Positions 26,616-35,617 of a stretch of DNA of 64,000 bases are shown piece after piece. The notes below the pieces were generated by a model. The model was not told where the DNA came from. It searched no databases and was given only the letters and a program-made list of their open reading frames with translations. The translations under genes were made by a program, and so were the position numbers. The DNA is from Lentibacillus saliphilus (lineage in GTDB: Bacteria; Bacillota; Bacilli; Bacillales; Amphibacillaceae): NCBI RefSeq assembly GCF_019093865.1, contig NZ_JABJXD010000002.1:248001-312000 (forward strand). The letters are read 5' to 3'. Numbering within the stretch: the first letter of the stretch is position 1; the number at the start of each line of letters is the position of its first letter.

Positions 26616-26649
26616 AAAAACTGAGAGGGGAAACGACCTCTCAGTTTTT
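26616..26649 (+). terminator. Bidirectional terminator between convergent genes
   Basis: A 13-bp stem (AAAAACTGAGAGG at 26616-26628 with its complement at 26637-26649) is flanked by A and T tracts. It overlaps the last codons of the minus-strand glycosyltransferase gene, so one hairpin serves both genes. Confidence 0.88.
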
Positions 26650-27999
26650 ATTTTTAATGAGAATTTTATGTGCCTTATCCAATAATACCTTTAATAGGTT
26701 AACTTTTTTTAAATAAATACTTCCTTCATTTGTTTTTAAACCGAACTGAAACTTTATAAATGTAATAGGGAACTCTAATGTAAAACCGGAATATTTGTAA
26801 TCCCTAACTGTAATATCCCATATTCTTAATTGTTTGTTGTAGTTGCGTTTTTTAGCGCGGTAACTTCGGCTTGAATCTTGAATGAAAATATAGTCATCTT
26901 TTTTCATTACATAATTATCGTCTGTAAAGTAGCCTTTTAAAACAATCTTTAGACCTTTAACTCTTCGTTGTGTTATTCTAATTGATGTTTCAGTGTTAAC
27001 TTTCTTCAAACATTCTATGGGGTATGTTTGATTATATTTGATACTCATAAGAAATTCTTTATGAATATTTTTTGTGTTTTGTTCTAAAATATACTTGTCA
27101 TCAATCTCTTGTAACAAGTTTTTTATATCAGTTAAAAACTCCTTTACTTCACTTTCGTTTAGAACATCCATTAAAATGGAACTGTACTTCTGAAAGGTAT
27201 ATAACTTTAAATGATAAATAATAAGATATTTCACATATGGAATCACATAACCAAAAACATCTATGGAGTAATTAATTAATGCGTAATATCCGTTGTGAAC
27301 CAAATCGCTATAGCGAGACTTATTATACCATGCAGTATTTACTAAGGATTTTTCTGTTAGTCTCTGCCTATATAAATACCCAGTATCACTGATAACGCCG
27401 TAACATCCCTCTTTTACAATAATTCTGTTTACAAATAAGGCATCTTCCCAAAATGATAACTTTTCGTCAAAATAAAATGAGTTGCTTTTAATTTGATTAA
27501 CATTTATGGTAACTCCACCAATATAAAATTGTGGGGACATATACTCATTAACAATATGTATGATGCGTGAACCGTTTTGGAATCTGCTATTTAATTTATG
27601 TTCACCAGTTTTTTGTTCGAAATAATAGACAGGTAAAACAGCAATGTTGATGGAATTAAAATCATGAAAGAATTTTTTTATTTTCTCCATAGCATTAATT
27701 TTAAGTTTATCATCAGAGTCTAAAAAGGTGACATATGTTGAATGTTTGGGAATCATTTGTATGCCGATGTTTCTAGCTCTAGAAGGTCCTAGGTTATGTG
27801 TTTTTTTATAAATAATGTTTTGGGGATAAATATGCATATATTTCAAGCAAATTTCTTCGCTTGAGTCTGTAGAGCCATCATTTATTAAGACTATGGTAAT
27901 GTTTTCTTTGAAAAATAGAGTTTGATTAATAACGGAAAGTATGCATTCCTCTAAATAGTGTTCAGCGTTGTAAACTGGAATTATAATAGTGAATTTCAA
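26641..27999 (-). CDS. GT2-family glycosyltransferase with C-terminal extension
   Basis: The 452-residue product has an N-terminal GT-A domain. KFTIIIPVYNAEHYLEEC at the very start, INDGSTDSSEE and FLDSDDKLK (DXD-type) are classic GT2 motifs. The C-terminal 130 residues are basic and beta-rich with no recognised motif. TTG 27999 is preferred as start: it has AGGAGAGC 7 bases upstream, whereas the open frame to 28083 adds a non-family extension. The enzyme probably adds a sugar to the teichoic acid or a linked surface polymer. It is transcribed alone, away from the neighbouring GT2-TagF gene, and shares the AT-rich composition of the cassette. Confidence 0.82.
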   Translation of the reverse strand: MKFTIIIPVYNAEHYLEECILSVINQTLFFKENITIVLINDGSTDSSEEICLKYMHIYPQNIIYKKTHNLGPSRARNIGIQMIPKHSTYVTFLDSDDKLKINAMEKIKKFFHDFNSINIAVLPVYYFEQKTGEHKLNSRFQNGSRIIHIVNEYMSPQFYIGGVTINVNQIKSNSFYFDEKLSFWEDALFVNRIIVKEGCYGVISDTGYLYRQRLTEKSLVNTAWYNKSRYSDLVHNGYYALINYSIDVFGYVIPYVKYLIIYHLKLYTFQKYSSILMDVLNESEVKEFLTDIKNLLQEIDDKYILEQNTKNIHKEFLMSIKYNQTYPIECLKKVNTETSIRITQRRVKGLKIVLKGYFTDDNYVMKKDDYIFIQDSSRSYRAKKRNYNKQLRIWDITVRDYKYSGFTLEFPITFIKFQFGLKTNEGSIYLKKVNLLKVLLDKAHKILIKNKN

Positions 28000-28338
28000 G
28001 TTCAAGCTCTCCTTACAAAGATATACTTTATAGCAAATTTTAATACATGTATAAAAAAAGAGTGCATACCTAAGGTCGGGCATCGCTATTATAACATGTA
28101 CTATCTAGATGTGCGGCTAACTGTAAAACTCTATTTTAGTTCAGTTGCCGACATAATGATTATACGTTAAATTTTTATTTATACAAATTTACTAACGTTC
28201 TCAAAGGGTTTGTTATGTCGGTGATGTACTACAAGTACTTCATATTATAGGTAATATCTGATATAATCATTCCATGTCAGATTGTGTTGTTTTTTGTAGA
28301 AAACTTGAGCCAGACTACATGCTAAGGTGAGGATTATT
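28000..28338. promoter_or_regulatory. Divergent intergenic region between two glycosyltransferase genes
   Basis: For the minus-strand gene a promoter candidate is TTGTAT (28181-28186, read on the minus strand) with TATAAT (28159-28164), spacer 16. For the plus-strand gene a TATAAT lies at 28262-28267 with only a weak -35 (TTCATA). No terminator is seen, as expected for divergent genes. Confidence 0.45.
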
Positions 28339-30519
28339 ATGATATACGATATTTCGGTTGTTATTCCCACATATAATGCAGAATTATATATAACAGATGC
28401 ACTTACCTCTATACTTAATCAAACATTTCAAGGATCGATTGAGGTATTAATTATAGATGATTGTTCTTCTGATGCTACTTTAGAAAAAGTAGATTATTTT
28501 ATATCACAGCATCCTAATTTAAATGTTTTAGTATTAAAGCAAGAAAAGAACATGAGGCAAGGAACAGCAAGGAATAGAGGAATTGGCGAAGCAAGAGGTA
28601 AATATGTATTCTTTTTAGATGCAGATGATTTCATAGATCCAAACACTTTTGATAAGCTATTTGCAAAAGCTGAACTTCATTCATGTGATTTTGTATTGTG
28701 TGATTGGGCTTATTATTATAAAGATAAGGGCTTAGTATATGTTAATAATGATGATTTTTTGTTTGATGATATCTTATTGGGTGAAGAGGTCGAGTCTTTA
28801 TTAAAAGCTAATACTTATTTTAGTGTAAATAAACTTTATAACAGAGATTTCCTTGTAGATAATCATATACGTTTTGGTGAAGGATATATATATGAAGATT
28901 TTGAGTTTTACATCCAGGTTGCTCAATTAGCAAACAATGTTGGAGTTGTGCAAAACCCTTATTATAGGGTTAGGGTAAATGAACATTCAACAACAAAAAC
29001 AAATACAAAAACAAAATTACATGTTGAATCACTCTTAAAGTCGATAAATAGTACCGTTGCTGTTTTTTTACCTAGAGATGAATATTCTTATTATCATGTA
29101 TACAAATACCTTATAAGAAAAACGCTTTATTATTTAGATCATAGGGCACCTAGAGGATATAAAAGAAATACATTAAAGAGGATACTTCATATTTTAAATA
29201 ATAAAAGAACTAAGTATCCTGTTCCAAAGAAAGTGGTTCCACTTTATCATTTTTTATTTCGTAGGAAATATATTCAAAACTCAAGGGTAAGCTTAATACT
29301 TTTAGTTTGGTGGCTGCATTCTGTTGGGAAACTTAATCCAATTTTTTCTTTCGTTTTAAAGATTAAATGGAAAATTTTAGATTCAAAAATCGCTTTGAAA
29401 GTAAGAAAGAAAGCACGCATTAAAAAAATACAATCATTTTACAAAAAACCAATTAAGAAAAACATGGTACTTTTTATGGGTTTCGATTATAGATATGCAG
29501 GCAATTCTAAATACTTTTTTGACTATCTAATAACTAATGAGCGGTTGGATGTTTTCTTTGTGACAAAGGATCAAAATGTTCCCTCAGATTATAGAATTCC
29601 TCCTAGAAGTTTAAAATTTTATAAAAAACTTGCTCAATCAAAAATAGTTATTTTTGAAAGTTGGATGCCGCTTGCTTTTAAAAAGAGAGAAGGATCTATT
29701 TGGATCCAATTATGGCACGGTACTCCATTTAAGAAATTGTTCTTTGATAGTCATGAGTACTATATATCGAGTTTTAACAAAAATCATAAAAAGAAAAAAC
29801 AAGAAGATATTAGACGTTGGGATTACTTATTGGCAGATTCAAAAGGGGGAGCAGATAAACTTTCTTCTGCATTCGCCTTCGATAAACAAGACATACTAAC
29901 GTTAGGGTATCCAAGAGTGCAGTGGTTAAAAGATAATATTAAAAATAATACATTGAAACACCAAATTAAGAATGATTTAATGCTTACTGATAAACAGAAA
30001 ATAATATTGTATACACCAACTTGGAGAGACTATAATTACAAGAGTTCAAACCCCGATTTGGATTATCTAATCGATATGGATAAATTGGTGGAATATTTAC
30101 CTAATGATTATGTGATTTTATATAAAGAGCATAGTATGGGTAAATATCAAAGGTACAATAATCGAGTGATTATACCAAGTAATGATATAGAATTGCAACA
30201 TTTAATCCTTATATCTGATATTATAGTAAGTGATTTTTCTTCAATTATTTTTGATGCAATGTCTGTTGATATTCCATTTTATCTTTTTATCAACGATTTC
30301 GAAAAGTATGCAAATGCAAGAGGGGTATATGACGATTTAAATGAGTTATTAAAGCCATTCTATGTTCATAGTGAGGAAGAACTCAGTAATAAAATTATTA
30401 ATGATTATCTAGATGCTTCTTACAGAGAAGTAAAAAATACTTTTGCACAACATACAAATAAATCTAATTCTAACTTCTTATTGGAAAAATTCTTGCTTGA
30501 AAGTGTAGAGGATGAATAA
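28339..30519 (+). CDS. Bifunctional GT2 glycosyltransferase / CDP-glycerol glycerophosphotransferase
   Basis: The 726-residue protein joins two enzymes. Residues about 1-320 form a GT2 domain with ISVVIPTYNAELYI, IIDDCSSDAT and FFLDADDFID (DXD). Residues about 380-720 form a Glyphos_transf domain with IWIQLWHGTPFKK, ILYTPTWRDYNY, YKEHSMGKY and VSDFSSIIFDAMS. The first domain should add a sugar and the second glycerol-phosphate, suggesting a repeat unit with both sugar and glycerol-phosphate. ATG 28339 is chosen over GTG 28327 because GGTGAGG lies just upstream. A 20-base gap to the next TagF-like gene indicates an operon. Fusions of this type are known in wall and capsule loci of Bacillota. 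Confidence 0.85.
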   Translation: MIYDISVVIPTYNAELYITDALTSILNQTFQGSIEVLIIDDCSSDATLEKVDYFISQHPNLNVLVLKQEKNMRQGTARNRGIGEARGKYVFFLDADDFIDPNTFDKLFAKAELHSCDFVLCDWAYYYKDKGLVYVNNDDFLFDDILLGEEVESLLKANTYFSVNKLYNRDFLVDNHIRFGEGYIYEDFEFYIQVAQLANNVGVVQNPYYRVRVNEHSTTKTNTKTKLHVESLLKSINSTVAVFLPRDEYSYYHVYKYLIRKTLYYLDHRAPRGYKRNTLKRILHILNNKRTKYPVPKKVVPLYHFLFRRKYIQNSRVSLILLVWWLHSVGKLNPIFSFVLKIKWKILDSKIALKVRKKARIKKIQSFYKKPIKKNMVLFMGFDYRYAGNSKYFFDYLITNERLDVFFVTKDQNVPSDYRIPPRSLKFYKKLAQSKIVIFESWMPLAFKKREGSIWIQLWHGTPFKKLFFDSHEYYISSFNKNHKKKKQEDIRRWDYLLADSKGGADKLSSAFAFDKQDILTLGYPRVQWLKDNIKNNTLKHQIKNDLMLTDKQKIILYTPTWRDYNYKSSNPDLDYLIDMDKLVEYLPNDYVILYKEHSMGKYQRYNNRVIIPSNDIELQHLILISDIIVSDFSSIIFDAMSVDIPFYLFINDFEKYANARGVYDDLNELLKPFYVHSEEELSNKIINDYLDASYREVKNTFAQHTNKSNSNFLLEKFLLESVEDE

Positions 30520-30539
30520 TATAAGGACGGGTTAAGTAT

Positions 30540-31721
30540 ATGCTTTTAAAGATAATGAAGACCGTTATTTTTAAACTATATAGATATATGTTCAAAATTT
30601 TTGGCTATCTACTACCGAAGAAACCAAATTTAATAATATTGGAGAGTTTTTTAGGTAAGCAATATAGTGACAATCCTCGAGCTATTTATGAGTATTTAAT
30701 GAAATACTATCCGAAATATGATATGTATTGGAGTGTAGACGGTAGATATGTAAAAACGTTTAAGGAAAAAAATATAAAATATGTAAAAAGATTTTCTATC
30801 AGGTGGCTCTTTTTAATGACTAGAGCTACCTATTGGATTTCTAATAGCAGATTGCCATTATGGATATCAAAGCCGAGAAATACTGTTTATGTTCAAACAT
30901 GGCATGGAACACCTTTAAAGTTGTTAGCAGCAGATATGGAAGAAGTTCATATGCCTAATACAAATACTGAAACATATAAGCAAAACTTTTTAAAAGAGTC
31001 GAGTAAATGGGATTTTTTGATTGCACCTAATGCATATTCTCGAGAAATTTTTAAGAGAGCATTTCAGTTTGACAAGAAAATGATTAATTCGGGTTATCCA
31101 AGAAATGATTATTTGATAAATGCAAACAACATAGAAAATATAAATGCTATAAAAAGATTATTGAAGTTACCTCCGGATAAAAAAATAATTTTTTATGCTC
31201 CAACTTGGAGAGATAATCAGTTTTACTCAAAAGGTAAATATAAGTTTGAGTTACAGATGGATCTGGATTTATTGAAAAAAGAGTTAGGTACCGAATATAT
31301 AGTTGTCTTACGTTTACATTATTTAGTGGCAGAAACTCTTGATTTAAAAGCTTTTCAAGGTTTTGTATATGACTTTTCGAGTCATGAAGATATAAGGGAT
31401 TTGTATTTGATTTCAGATATACTTATAACCGACTACTCTTCCGTATTCTTTGATTATGCAAATTTGAAGCGACCGATAATTTTCTTTGTGTATGACATAG
31501 AGGATTATAGGGATCAAATTCGTGGATTTTATTTTAATTTAGAAGAGAGAGCTCCTGGACCATTAGTAAAAACAACTAAAGAAATAATTGATGAAATAAA
31601 AAATATTAATAAGTATGGCTATATACTTACGCAAGAAATCGAAGACTTTTATAACACATTCTGCTACTTGGAAGATGGAAAAGCAACAAAACGAGTGGTT
31701 GATGCACTCTTCAAAGAGTAA
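30540..31721 (+). CDS. CDP-glycerol glycerophosphotransferase (TagF-like)
   Basis: This 393-residue single-domain member of the Glyphos_transf family carries YVQTWHGTPLKLLA (about 118-131), IFYAPTWRDNQFY, RLHYLVAE and ILITDYSSVFFDYA. An N-terminal amphipathic region (KLYRYMFKIFGYLLPKK) could attach it to the membrane. It should transfer glycerol-phosphate from CDP-glycerol to the teichoic acid chain. It differs in sequence from the minus-strand tagB-like gene at 19159, and three such domains in the locus allow separate priming, extension and branching steps, but roles cannot be assigned from sequence. Confidence 0.88.
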   Translation: MLLKIMKTVIFKLYRYMFKIFGYLLPKKPNLIILESFLGKQYSDNPRAIYEYLMKYYPKYDMYWSVDGRYVKTFKEKNIKYVKRFSIRWLFLMTRATYWISNSRLPLWISKPRNTVYVQTWHGTPLKLLAADMEEVHMPNTNTETYKQNFLKESSKWDFLIAPNAYSREIFKRAFQFDKKMINSGYPRNDYLINANNIENINAIKRLLKLPPDKKIIFYAPTWRDNQFYSKGKYKFELQMDLDLLKKELGTEYIVVLRLHYLVAETLDLKAFQGFVYDFSSHEDIRDLYLISDILITDYSSVFFDYANLKRPIIFFVYDIEDYRDQIRGFYFNLEERAPGPLVKTTKEIIDEIKNINKYGYILTQEIEDFYNTFCYLEDGKATKRVVDALFKE

Positions 31722-31761
31722 GTTAAAGTATGGAAGTTGTCTTTAGCTAAGCCTATTTATA

Positions 31762-31790
31762 TTGTTATTTTAAGCCTTTCCTTGTATAAT
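31762..31790 (+). promoter_or_regulatory. Promoter for tagGH
   Basis: TTGTTA (-35) and a perfect TATAAT (-10) are 17 bases apart, 40 bases before the tagG start. Confidence 0.6.
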
Positions 31791-31830
31791 TTTAGTTATA
31801 GAATGCTCTTTTTTATGAAAGGAATCACTT

Positions 31831-32655
31831 ATGAAATCAGCCATAGTAATCGTTAAAGAACAAATACAAAATCTTTATTTGATAAGAAGGTTATCTTTAT
31901 ATGAATTAAAAAACCAAAATAAAAACAATTATTTAGGTATGGCATGGGAAGTCATCAACCCAGCTATTCAAATACTTATTTACTGGTTTGTTTTTGGTAC
32001 ATTAAGAGAGAGAGAGCCAGTTCAATTGCAGGGAGTCGAAGTTCCGTTTTTTAGTTGGCTTCTCTCTGCATTCTTTTTATGGTTATTTTTTTATCAATCC
32101 ACAATACAAGGTTCTAAGTCAATATATAGTAGGTTACTTATGTTATCAAAAATGAATTTTCCTATGAGTGTTATACCAAGTTATGTTATATTTTCGAAGT
32201 TTTATGTCCATGTAGCGATGTTGATGTTGTCGACTTTGATATATCAATTTAGTGGGTTTAGTATAACTGTATATTATATTCAATTGGTGTATTTTGTCTT
32301 TGCTACGTTATGCTTGATATTTGCCATATCTTTAATTACATCTACGTTATCAACTATAATTAGGGATGTACATATGTTTCTGAATTCCATATTACGTATG
32401 TTCCTTTATTTATCTGGTGTATTGTGGCCAATATCAATTCTTAGTAAGGACCTTCCTTTTATTATGTCCTTATTGAAGTTAAATCCTTTAATTTATTTAA
32501 TTGAAGGCTATCGAGCAGCTTTTTTTGGGACTGAGTGGTATTTTATAACTCAATGGGAGTATACTCTTTATTTTTGGGGTGTAGTTCTTGTTTTATTCAT
32601 CTTTGGTTCTATGTTACATGTAAAATTTAGAAGACACTTCATCGACTACTTGTAA
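31831..32655 (+). CDS. tagG: Teichoic acid ABC exporter permease
   Basis: The 274-residue ABC-2 type permease has six hydrophobic segments. Its N-terminus (LYELKNQNKNNYLGMAWEVINP) matches the TagG/TarG pattern of an amphipathic interface helix followed by the first membrane segment. With TagH it moves lipid-linked teichoic acid to the outer face of the membrane. AAAGGAA precedes the ATG. The tagH gene starts within about 16 bases of its stop. Confidence 0.93.
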   Translation: MKSAIVIVKEQIQNLYLIRRLSLYELKNQNKNNYLGMAWEVINPAIQILIYWFVFGTLREREPVQLQGVEVPFFSWLLSAFFLWLFFYQSTIQGSKSIYSRLLMLSKMNFPMSVIPSYVIFSKFYVHVAMLMLSTLIYQFSGFSITVYYIQLVYFVFATLCLIFAISLITSTLSTIIRDVHMFLNSILRMFLYLSGVLWPISILSKDLPFIMSLLKLNPLIYLIEGYRAAFFGTEWYFITQWEYTLYFWGVVLVLFIFGSMLHVKFRRHFIDYL

Positions 32656-32670
32656 AGGTTTGTGAAAACA

Positions 32671-33444
32671 ATGGCAAAGGCAATTATTGCGAAAAATATT
32701 ACTAAAAGATATAAGTTATATAACGGCATGAAAGAGCGTCTTTTGGATCTGATTAGTCCTAAAAGCTATGGTGAGAATTTTTATGCATTAGAGAATGTTA
32801 CTTTTGAGGCCAATAAAGGTGATGTTGTCGGTTTTGTTGGAATTAATGGATCTGGAAAATCTACTTTATCTAATATTATTGCTGGTATCGTACCAGAAAC
32901 TTCTGGTTCAATACAAATAAATGGACAGGTATCGTTAATTGCTGTTGCTTCAGGTTTAAAAGGTGATCTTTCTGGCAGAGATAATATTGAATTGAAATTA
33001 TTAATGCTTGGCTTTAATAAAAAAGAAATAAAAAAGTTAGAACCGAATATAATAGCTTTTTCCGAACTAGAAAAGTTTATAGATCAGCCAGTAAAGTCAT
33101 ACTCAAGTGGTATGAAGTCACGTCTTGGTTTTGCTATATCAGTAAATGTTGATCCAGATATTTTAGTTATAGATGAGGCTTTATCTGTAGGGGATAAGGC
33201 GTTTGCTGAAAAAAGTTTAGATAAAATGAAAGAGTTTAAGACAAAAGGGAAAACTATGATCTTTGTTAGTCATTCAATCGCTCAAATGAAGGAGTTTTGT
33301 GACAAGATATTATGGCTTGAATTTGGTATGGTAAAGAAATATGGAACTGTTGAAGAAGTTATTCCAGAGTATGAGCAATTTGTGAGTAAATGGAAAAACA
33401 TGAATAGAGTAGAGCGCCAGAAGTATATTGATCAGTTGAAATGA
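32671..33444 (+). CDS. tagH: Teichoic acid ABC exporter ATPase
   Basis: The 257-residue ATPase has Walker A GINGSGKST (about 55-63), a signature region YSSGMKSRLGF, Walker B ILVIDEALS and the switch histidine in FVSHS. It drives export of wall teichoic acid through TagG. ATG 32671 is chosen because AAAGG ends 12 bases upstream; GTG 32662 is too close to it. The protein lacks the C-terminal extracytoplasmic extension of B. subtilis TagH (527 residues) and is instead the size of S. aureus TarH. Confidence 0.93.
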   Translation: MAKAIIAKNITKRYKLYNGMKERLLDLISPKSYGENFYALENVTFEANKGDVVGFVGINGSGKSTLSNIIAGIVPETSGSIQINGQVSLIAVASGLKGDLSGRDNIELKLLMLGFNKKEIKKLEPNIIAFSELEKFIDQPVKSYSSGMKSRLGFAISVNVDPDILVIDEALSVGDKAFAEKSLDKMKEFKTKGKTMIFVSHSIAQMKEFCDKILWLEFGMVKKYGTVEEVIPEYEQFVSKWKNMNRVERQKYIDQLK

Positions 33445-33513
33445 ATTTATTGAAAGCAGTAAATATTAATTAAAAATTAAATTTCTATATTAAAATATTC
33501 CTTATTTATAGTG

Positions 33514-33544
33514 AAAAACTGCAACCACTAAGGTTGCAGTTTTT
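33514..33544 (+). terminator. Bidirectional terminator between tagH and LCP genes
   Basis: A 13-bp stem (33514-33526 with 33532-33544, loop ACTAA) has A and T tracts at its ends and lies between convergent genes. Confidence 0.88.
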
Positions 33545-33549
33545 GCTGA

Positions 33550-34617
33550 TTAATACACACTATCTTCTTCTTCAGGCTGCGCTATCTCTTGATCGTACGT
33601 AGTACTGGGACTATCAGATACAATTGGTTCTAATTCCAAATGATTTTGAAGTTCTTGTTTTGTTTGGTCAAGTGCTAACGCATCTAGTTCCCAGTAGTAA
33701 GCTTTTTGGGGCTCATAAACCCATAAATCATTACCTTCCAATGACATTGTATCAAAGTTGAGGTTTCCTTTTGTTCCATAAGAAATGAAATTCTTCATTT
33801 CACTGAATGTCATGTTTGTCGTCATATTCTTTCCTACAGCCTCAATGATATCATCAAATTTCAAAAAAGAATTTAGGGATGCAGACTTTTTGACAACCGC
33901 TTTAATAATTTCCTGTTGTCTTTTACCACGTTCGATATCATTGTCCAACTTCCTTGTTCTGGAAAGTGCTAATGCTTCCTCGCCATCGAGTAGTTGTCTA
34001 CCTGGCAACAAGTGAATGGCATTCGCAACATCCTGTGAGTTTTGTTCATATAACTCGTACGGTACGTCTATTGTGACACCATTTATTGCATCTACAACAT
34101 CAATAAATGCATCGAAGTTTACTTTAGCCCAGTAGTCTACAGGTATATCTAGAAGCTGCTCGACAGTTTCAATTGTAGCCTGTGTTCCACCATATGCATG
34201 TGCATGGTTAATCTTTGTTTTTCGTCCTACCTCAGGGACGTACACGTATGAGTCCCTTGGAATACTAACCATTTTCACGCTATGATCTGATTTATTTAGC
34301 GTTGCCAGAATGAGAGTATCAGATCGAGCGTGGTCAGAATTGTCCCGAATTTCGCTCGCATCTACACCGATAAGAAGTATGGAAACATGATCTTCACTTG
34401 GATCTACAAGGTCCTGTCTGAGTTCTGATTTATCCCTTCCATCATTTACATGAGAATCAGATAAAACATCTTCAGCTTTCTTATATAGGCTTGTGAAGTA
34501 TACGAGCCCCGCAGCACATATTAATAAAATTGGAACTAAGACTATTGCAATTCTTTTTTTTGCAAGTCGCTTTTTCTTTCTTTTTACGATGCGTTTACGT
34601 CCGTTATGTTCAGCCAT
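33550..34617 (-). CDS. LytR-CpsA-Psr (LCP) family wall-polymer ligase (second copy)
   Basis: The 355-residue product has a basic cytoplasmic tail (KRIVKRKKKRLAKKR), one membrane helix and an LCP domain. Motifs are ARSDTLILATL, SIPRDSYVYVP, TKINHAHAYGG and LSRTRKLDNDIERGKRQQ. It is closely similar to the protein encoded at 18019-19005 but has a short acidic C-terminal tail (QPEEEDSVY). ATG 34617 has AAAAGGAG at 34625-34632; the frame extends to 34647 without better signals. It is transcribed alone, between tagH and tagA. Like its paralogue it should attach lipid-linked polymer to peptidoglycan; two enzymes could serve two polymers or act redundantly, as in B. subtilis. Confidence 0.92.
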   Translation of the reverse strand: MAEHNGRKRIVKRKKKRLAKKRIAIVLVPILLICAAGLVYFTSLYKKAEDVLSDSHVNDGRDKSELRQDLVDPSEDHVSILLIGVDASEIRDNSDHARSDTLILATLNKSDHSVKMVSIPRDSYVYVPEVGRKTKINHAHAYGGTQATIETVEQLLDIPVDYWAKVNFDAFIDVVDAINGVTIDVPYELYEQNSQDVANAIHLLPGRQLLDGEEALALSRTRKLDNDIERGKRQQEIIKAVVKKSASLNSFLKFDDIIEAVGKNMTTNMTFSEMKNFISYGTKGNLNFDTMSLEGNDLWVYEPQKAYYWELDALALDQTKQELQNHLELEPIVSDSPSTTYDQEIAQPEEEDSVY

Positions 34618-34761
34618 TTCAATCTCCTTTTTACCAGAACTTAACAATGAATATAATAAACACTTAATTCAAGTGTAATATGAAAAAAGTAACAAACGTG
34701 GTATTATAGTTGAAAACTATTCACTATGTTACTATGAAAATGCCGTGAAGTAAATTAAATT

Positions 34762-34785
34762 TTTACAATGTATTCGAATTGTAAA
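34762..34785. promoter_or_regulatory. Perfect inverted repeat upstream of tagA
   Basis: TTTACAAT and ATTGTAAA (8 bp each) flank an 8-base spacer, between the divergent LCP and tagA genes. It could be an operator. A promoter candidate follows downstream (TTTACG, then TATAAG at a 17-base spacing). Confidence 0.4.
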
Positions 34786-34864
34786 GAAAGCAAATTGAAC
34801 CAGTTGTTTTACGATATAAAAAGGTTCATATATAAGATATTATAACGAAGGGTTGCCTTTATTA

Positions 34865-35617
34865 ATGGATACTACCAAGAGAATCCCAATCATGAATATA
34901 CATTTTTTGAATACAACTAAAGCGAAGTTCATAACTGATTTTATATTCCCGCGCCTAGAAAGCAATGAAAAGTGTTTTATCGTAACTGCTAATCCAGAAA
35001 TCGTGATGAAAGCACAGGAAGATTCATCTTATATGGATGTGATACAATCTGCTGACTATGTTATACCTGATGGCTCAGGCATTATTCTAGCATCAAAGTT
35101 AATCAATAAGCCACTACCGGAACGTATTCCGGGCTTTGAAATCATGATGGAGTTGCTTGCATTAGCTGAAAAAAAGGGGAAAAGTGTTTATTTACTTGGT
35201 GCAAAAAAACATGTGAATGAACAGGCGGTTAGAGAGGCGAAGACCGCTTTCCCAGAGCTGAAAATTGCGGGTCATATGCATGGTTTCTTTGATCTTGATG
35301 ATGAAGCCGTTGCACATGAAGTGGTCCGTTCGGGAGCGGATATTATATTTGTTGCGCTCGGAATGCCTAGACAAGAGAAGTGGATTGCAGCGCATAAGGA
35401 TAAATTTAACCACGGTGTGTTTATGGGAGTAGGCGGAAGCTTTGATGTATTAGCCGGAGAGGTCAAGCGAGCGCCCAAAAAATGGATTGATCTTAATCTA
35501 GAATGGCTATACAGGCTTCTTAAACAACCATTCAGAATAAAGCGGATCTTTAAGGTGGTTGAATTTATGGTGCGTATTATTTTTACAGGAAAGAAGCAGA
35601 GAGATTATCATGTCTAA
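34865..35617 (+). CDS. tagA: WecG/TagA/CpsF-family glycosyltransferase (N-acetylmannosaminyltransferase)
   Basis: This 250-residue GT26 enzyme carries FIVTANPEIVMKAQED, the catalytic-Asp motif IPDGSGI (about 60-66), VYLLGAKK and FVALGMPRQEKWI, all typical of TagA/TarA. TagA adds ManNAc to undecaprenyl-PP-GlcNAc, completing the linkage disaccharide of wall teichoic acid. ATG 34865 is chosen; GAAGGG lies 12 bases upstream, and a TTG at 34853 is too close to it. The gene overlaps the next membrane protein gene by 8 bases, so the two are translationally coupled. Confidence 0.92.
   Translation: MDTTKRIPIMNIHFLNTTKAKFITDFIFPRLESNEKCFIVTANPEIVMKAQEDSSYMDVIQSADYVIPDGSGIILASKLINKPLPERIPGFEIMMELLALAEKKGKSVYLLGAKKHVNEQAVREAKTAFPELKIAGHMHGFFDLDDEAVAHEVVRSGADIIFVALGMPRQEKWIAAHKDKFNHGVFMGVGGSFDVLAGEVKRAPKKWIDLNLEWLYRLLKQPFRIKRIFKVVEFMVRIIFTGKKQRDYHV

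Noticed and set aside
32671-33444. tagH considered truncated because it is half the B. subtilis length
   Set aside because: All ATPase motifs are present and the size equals that of S. aureus TarH, so it is a normal short form.
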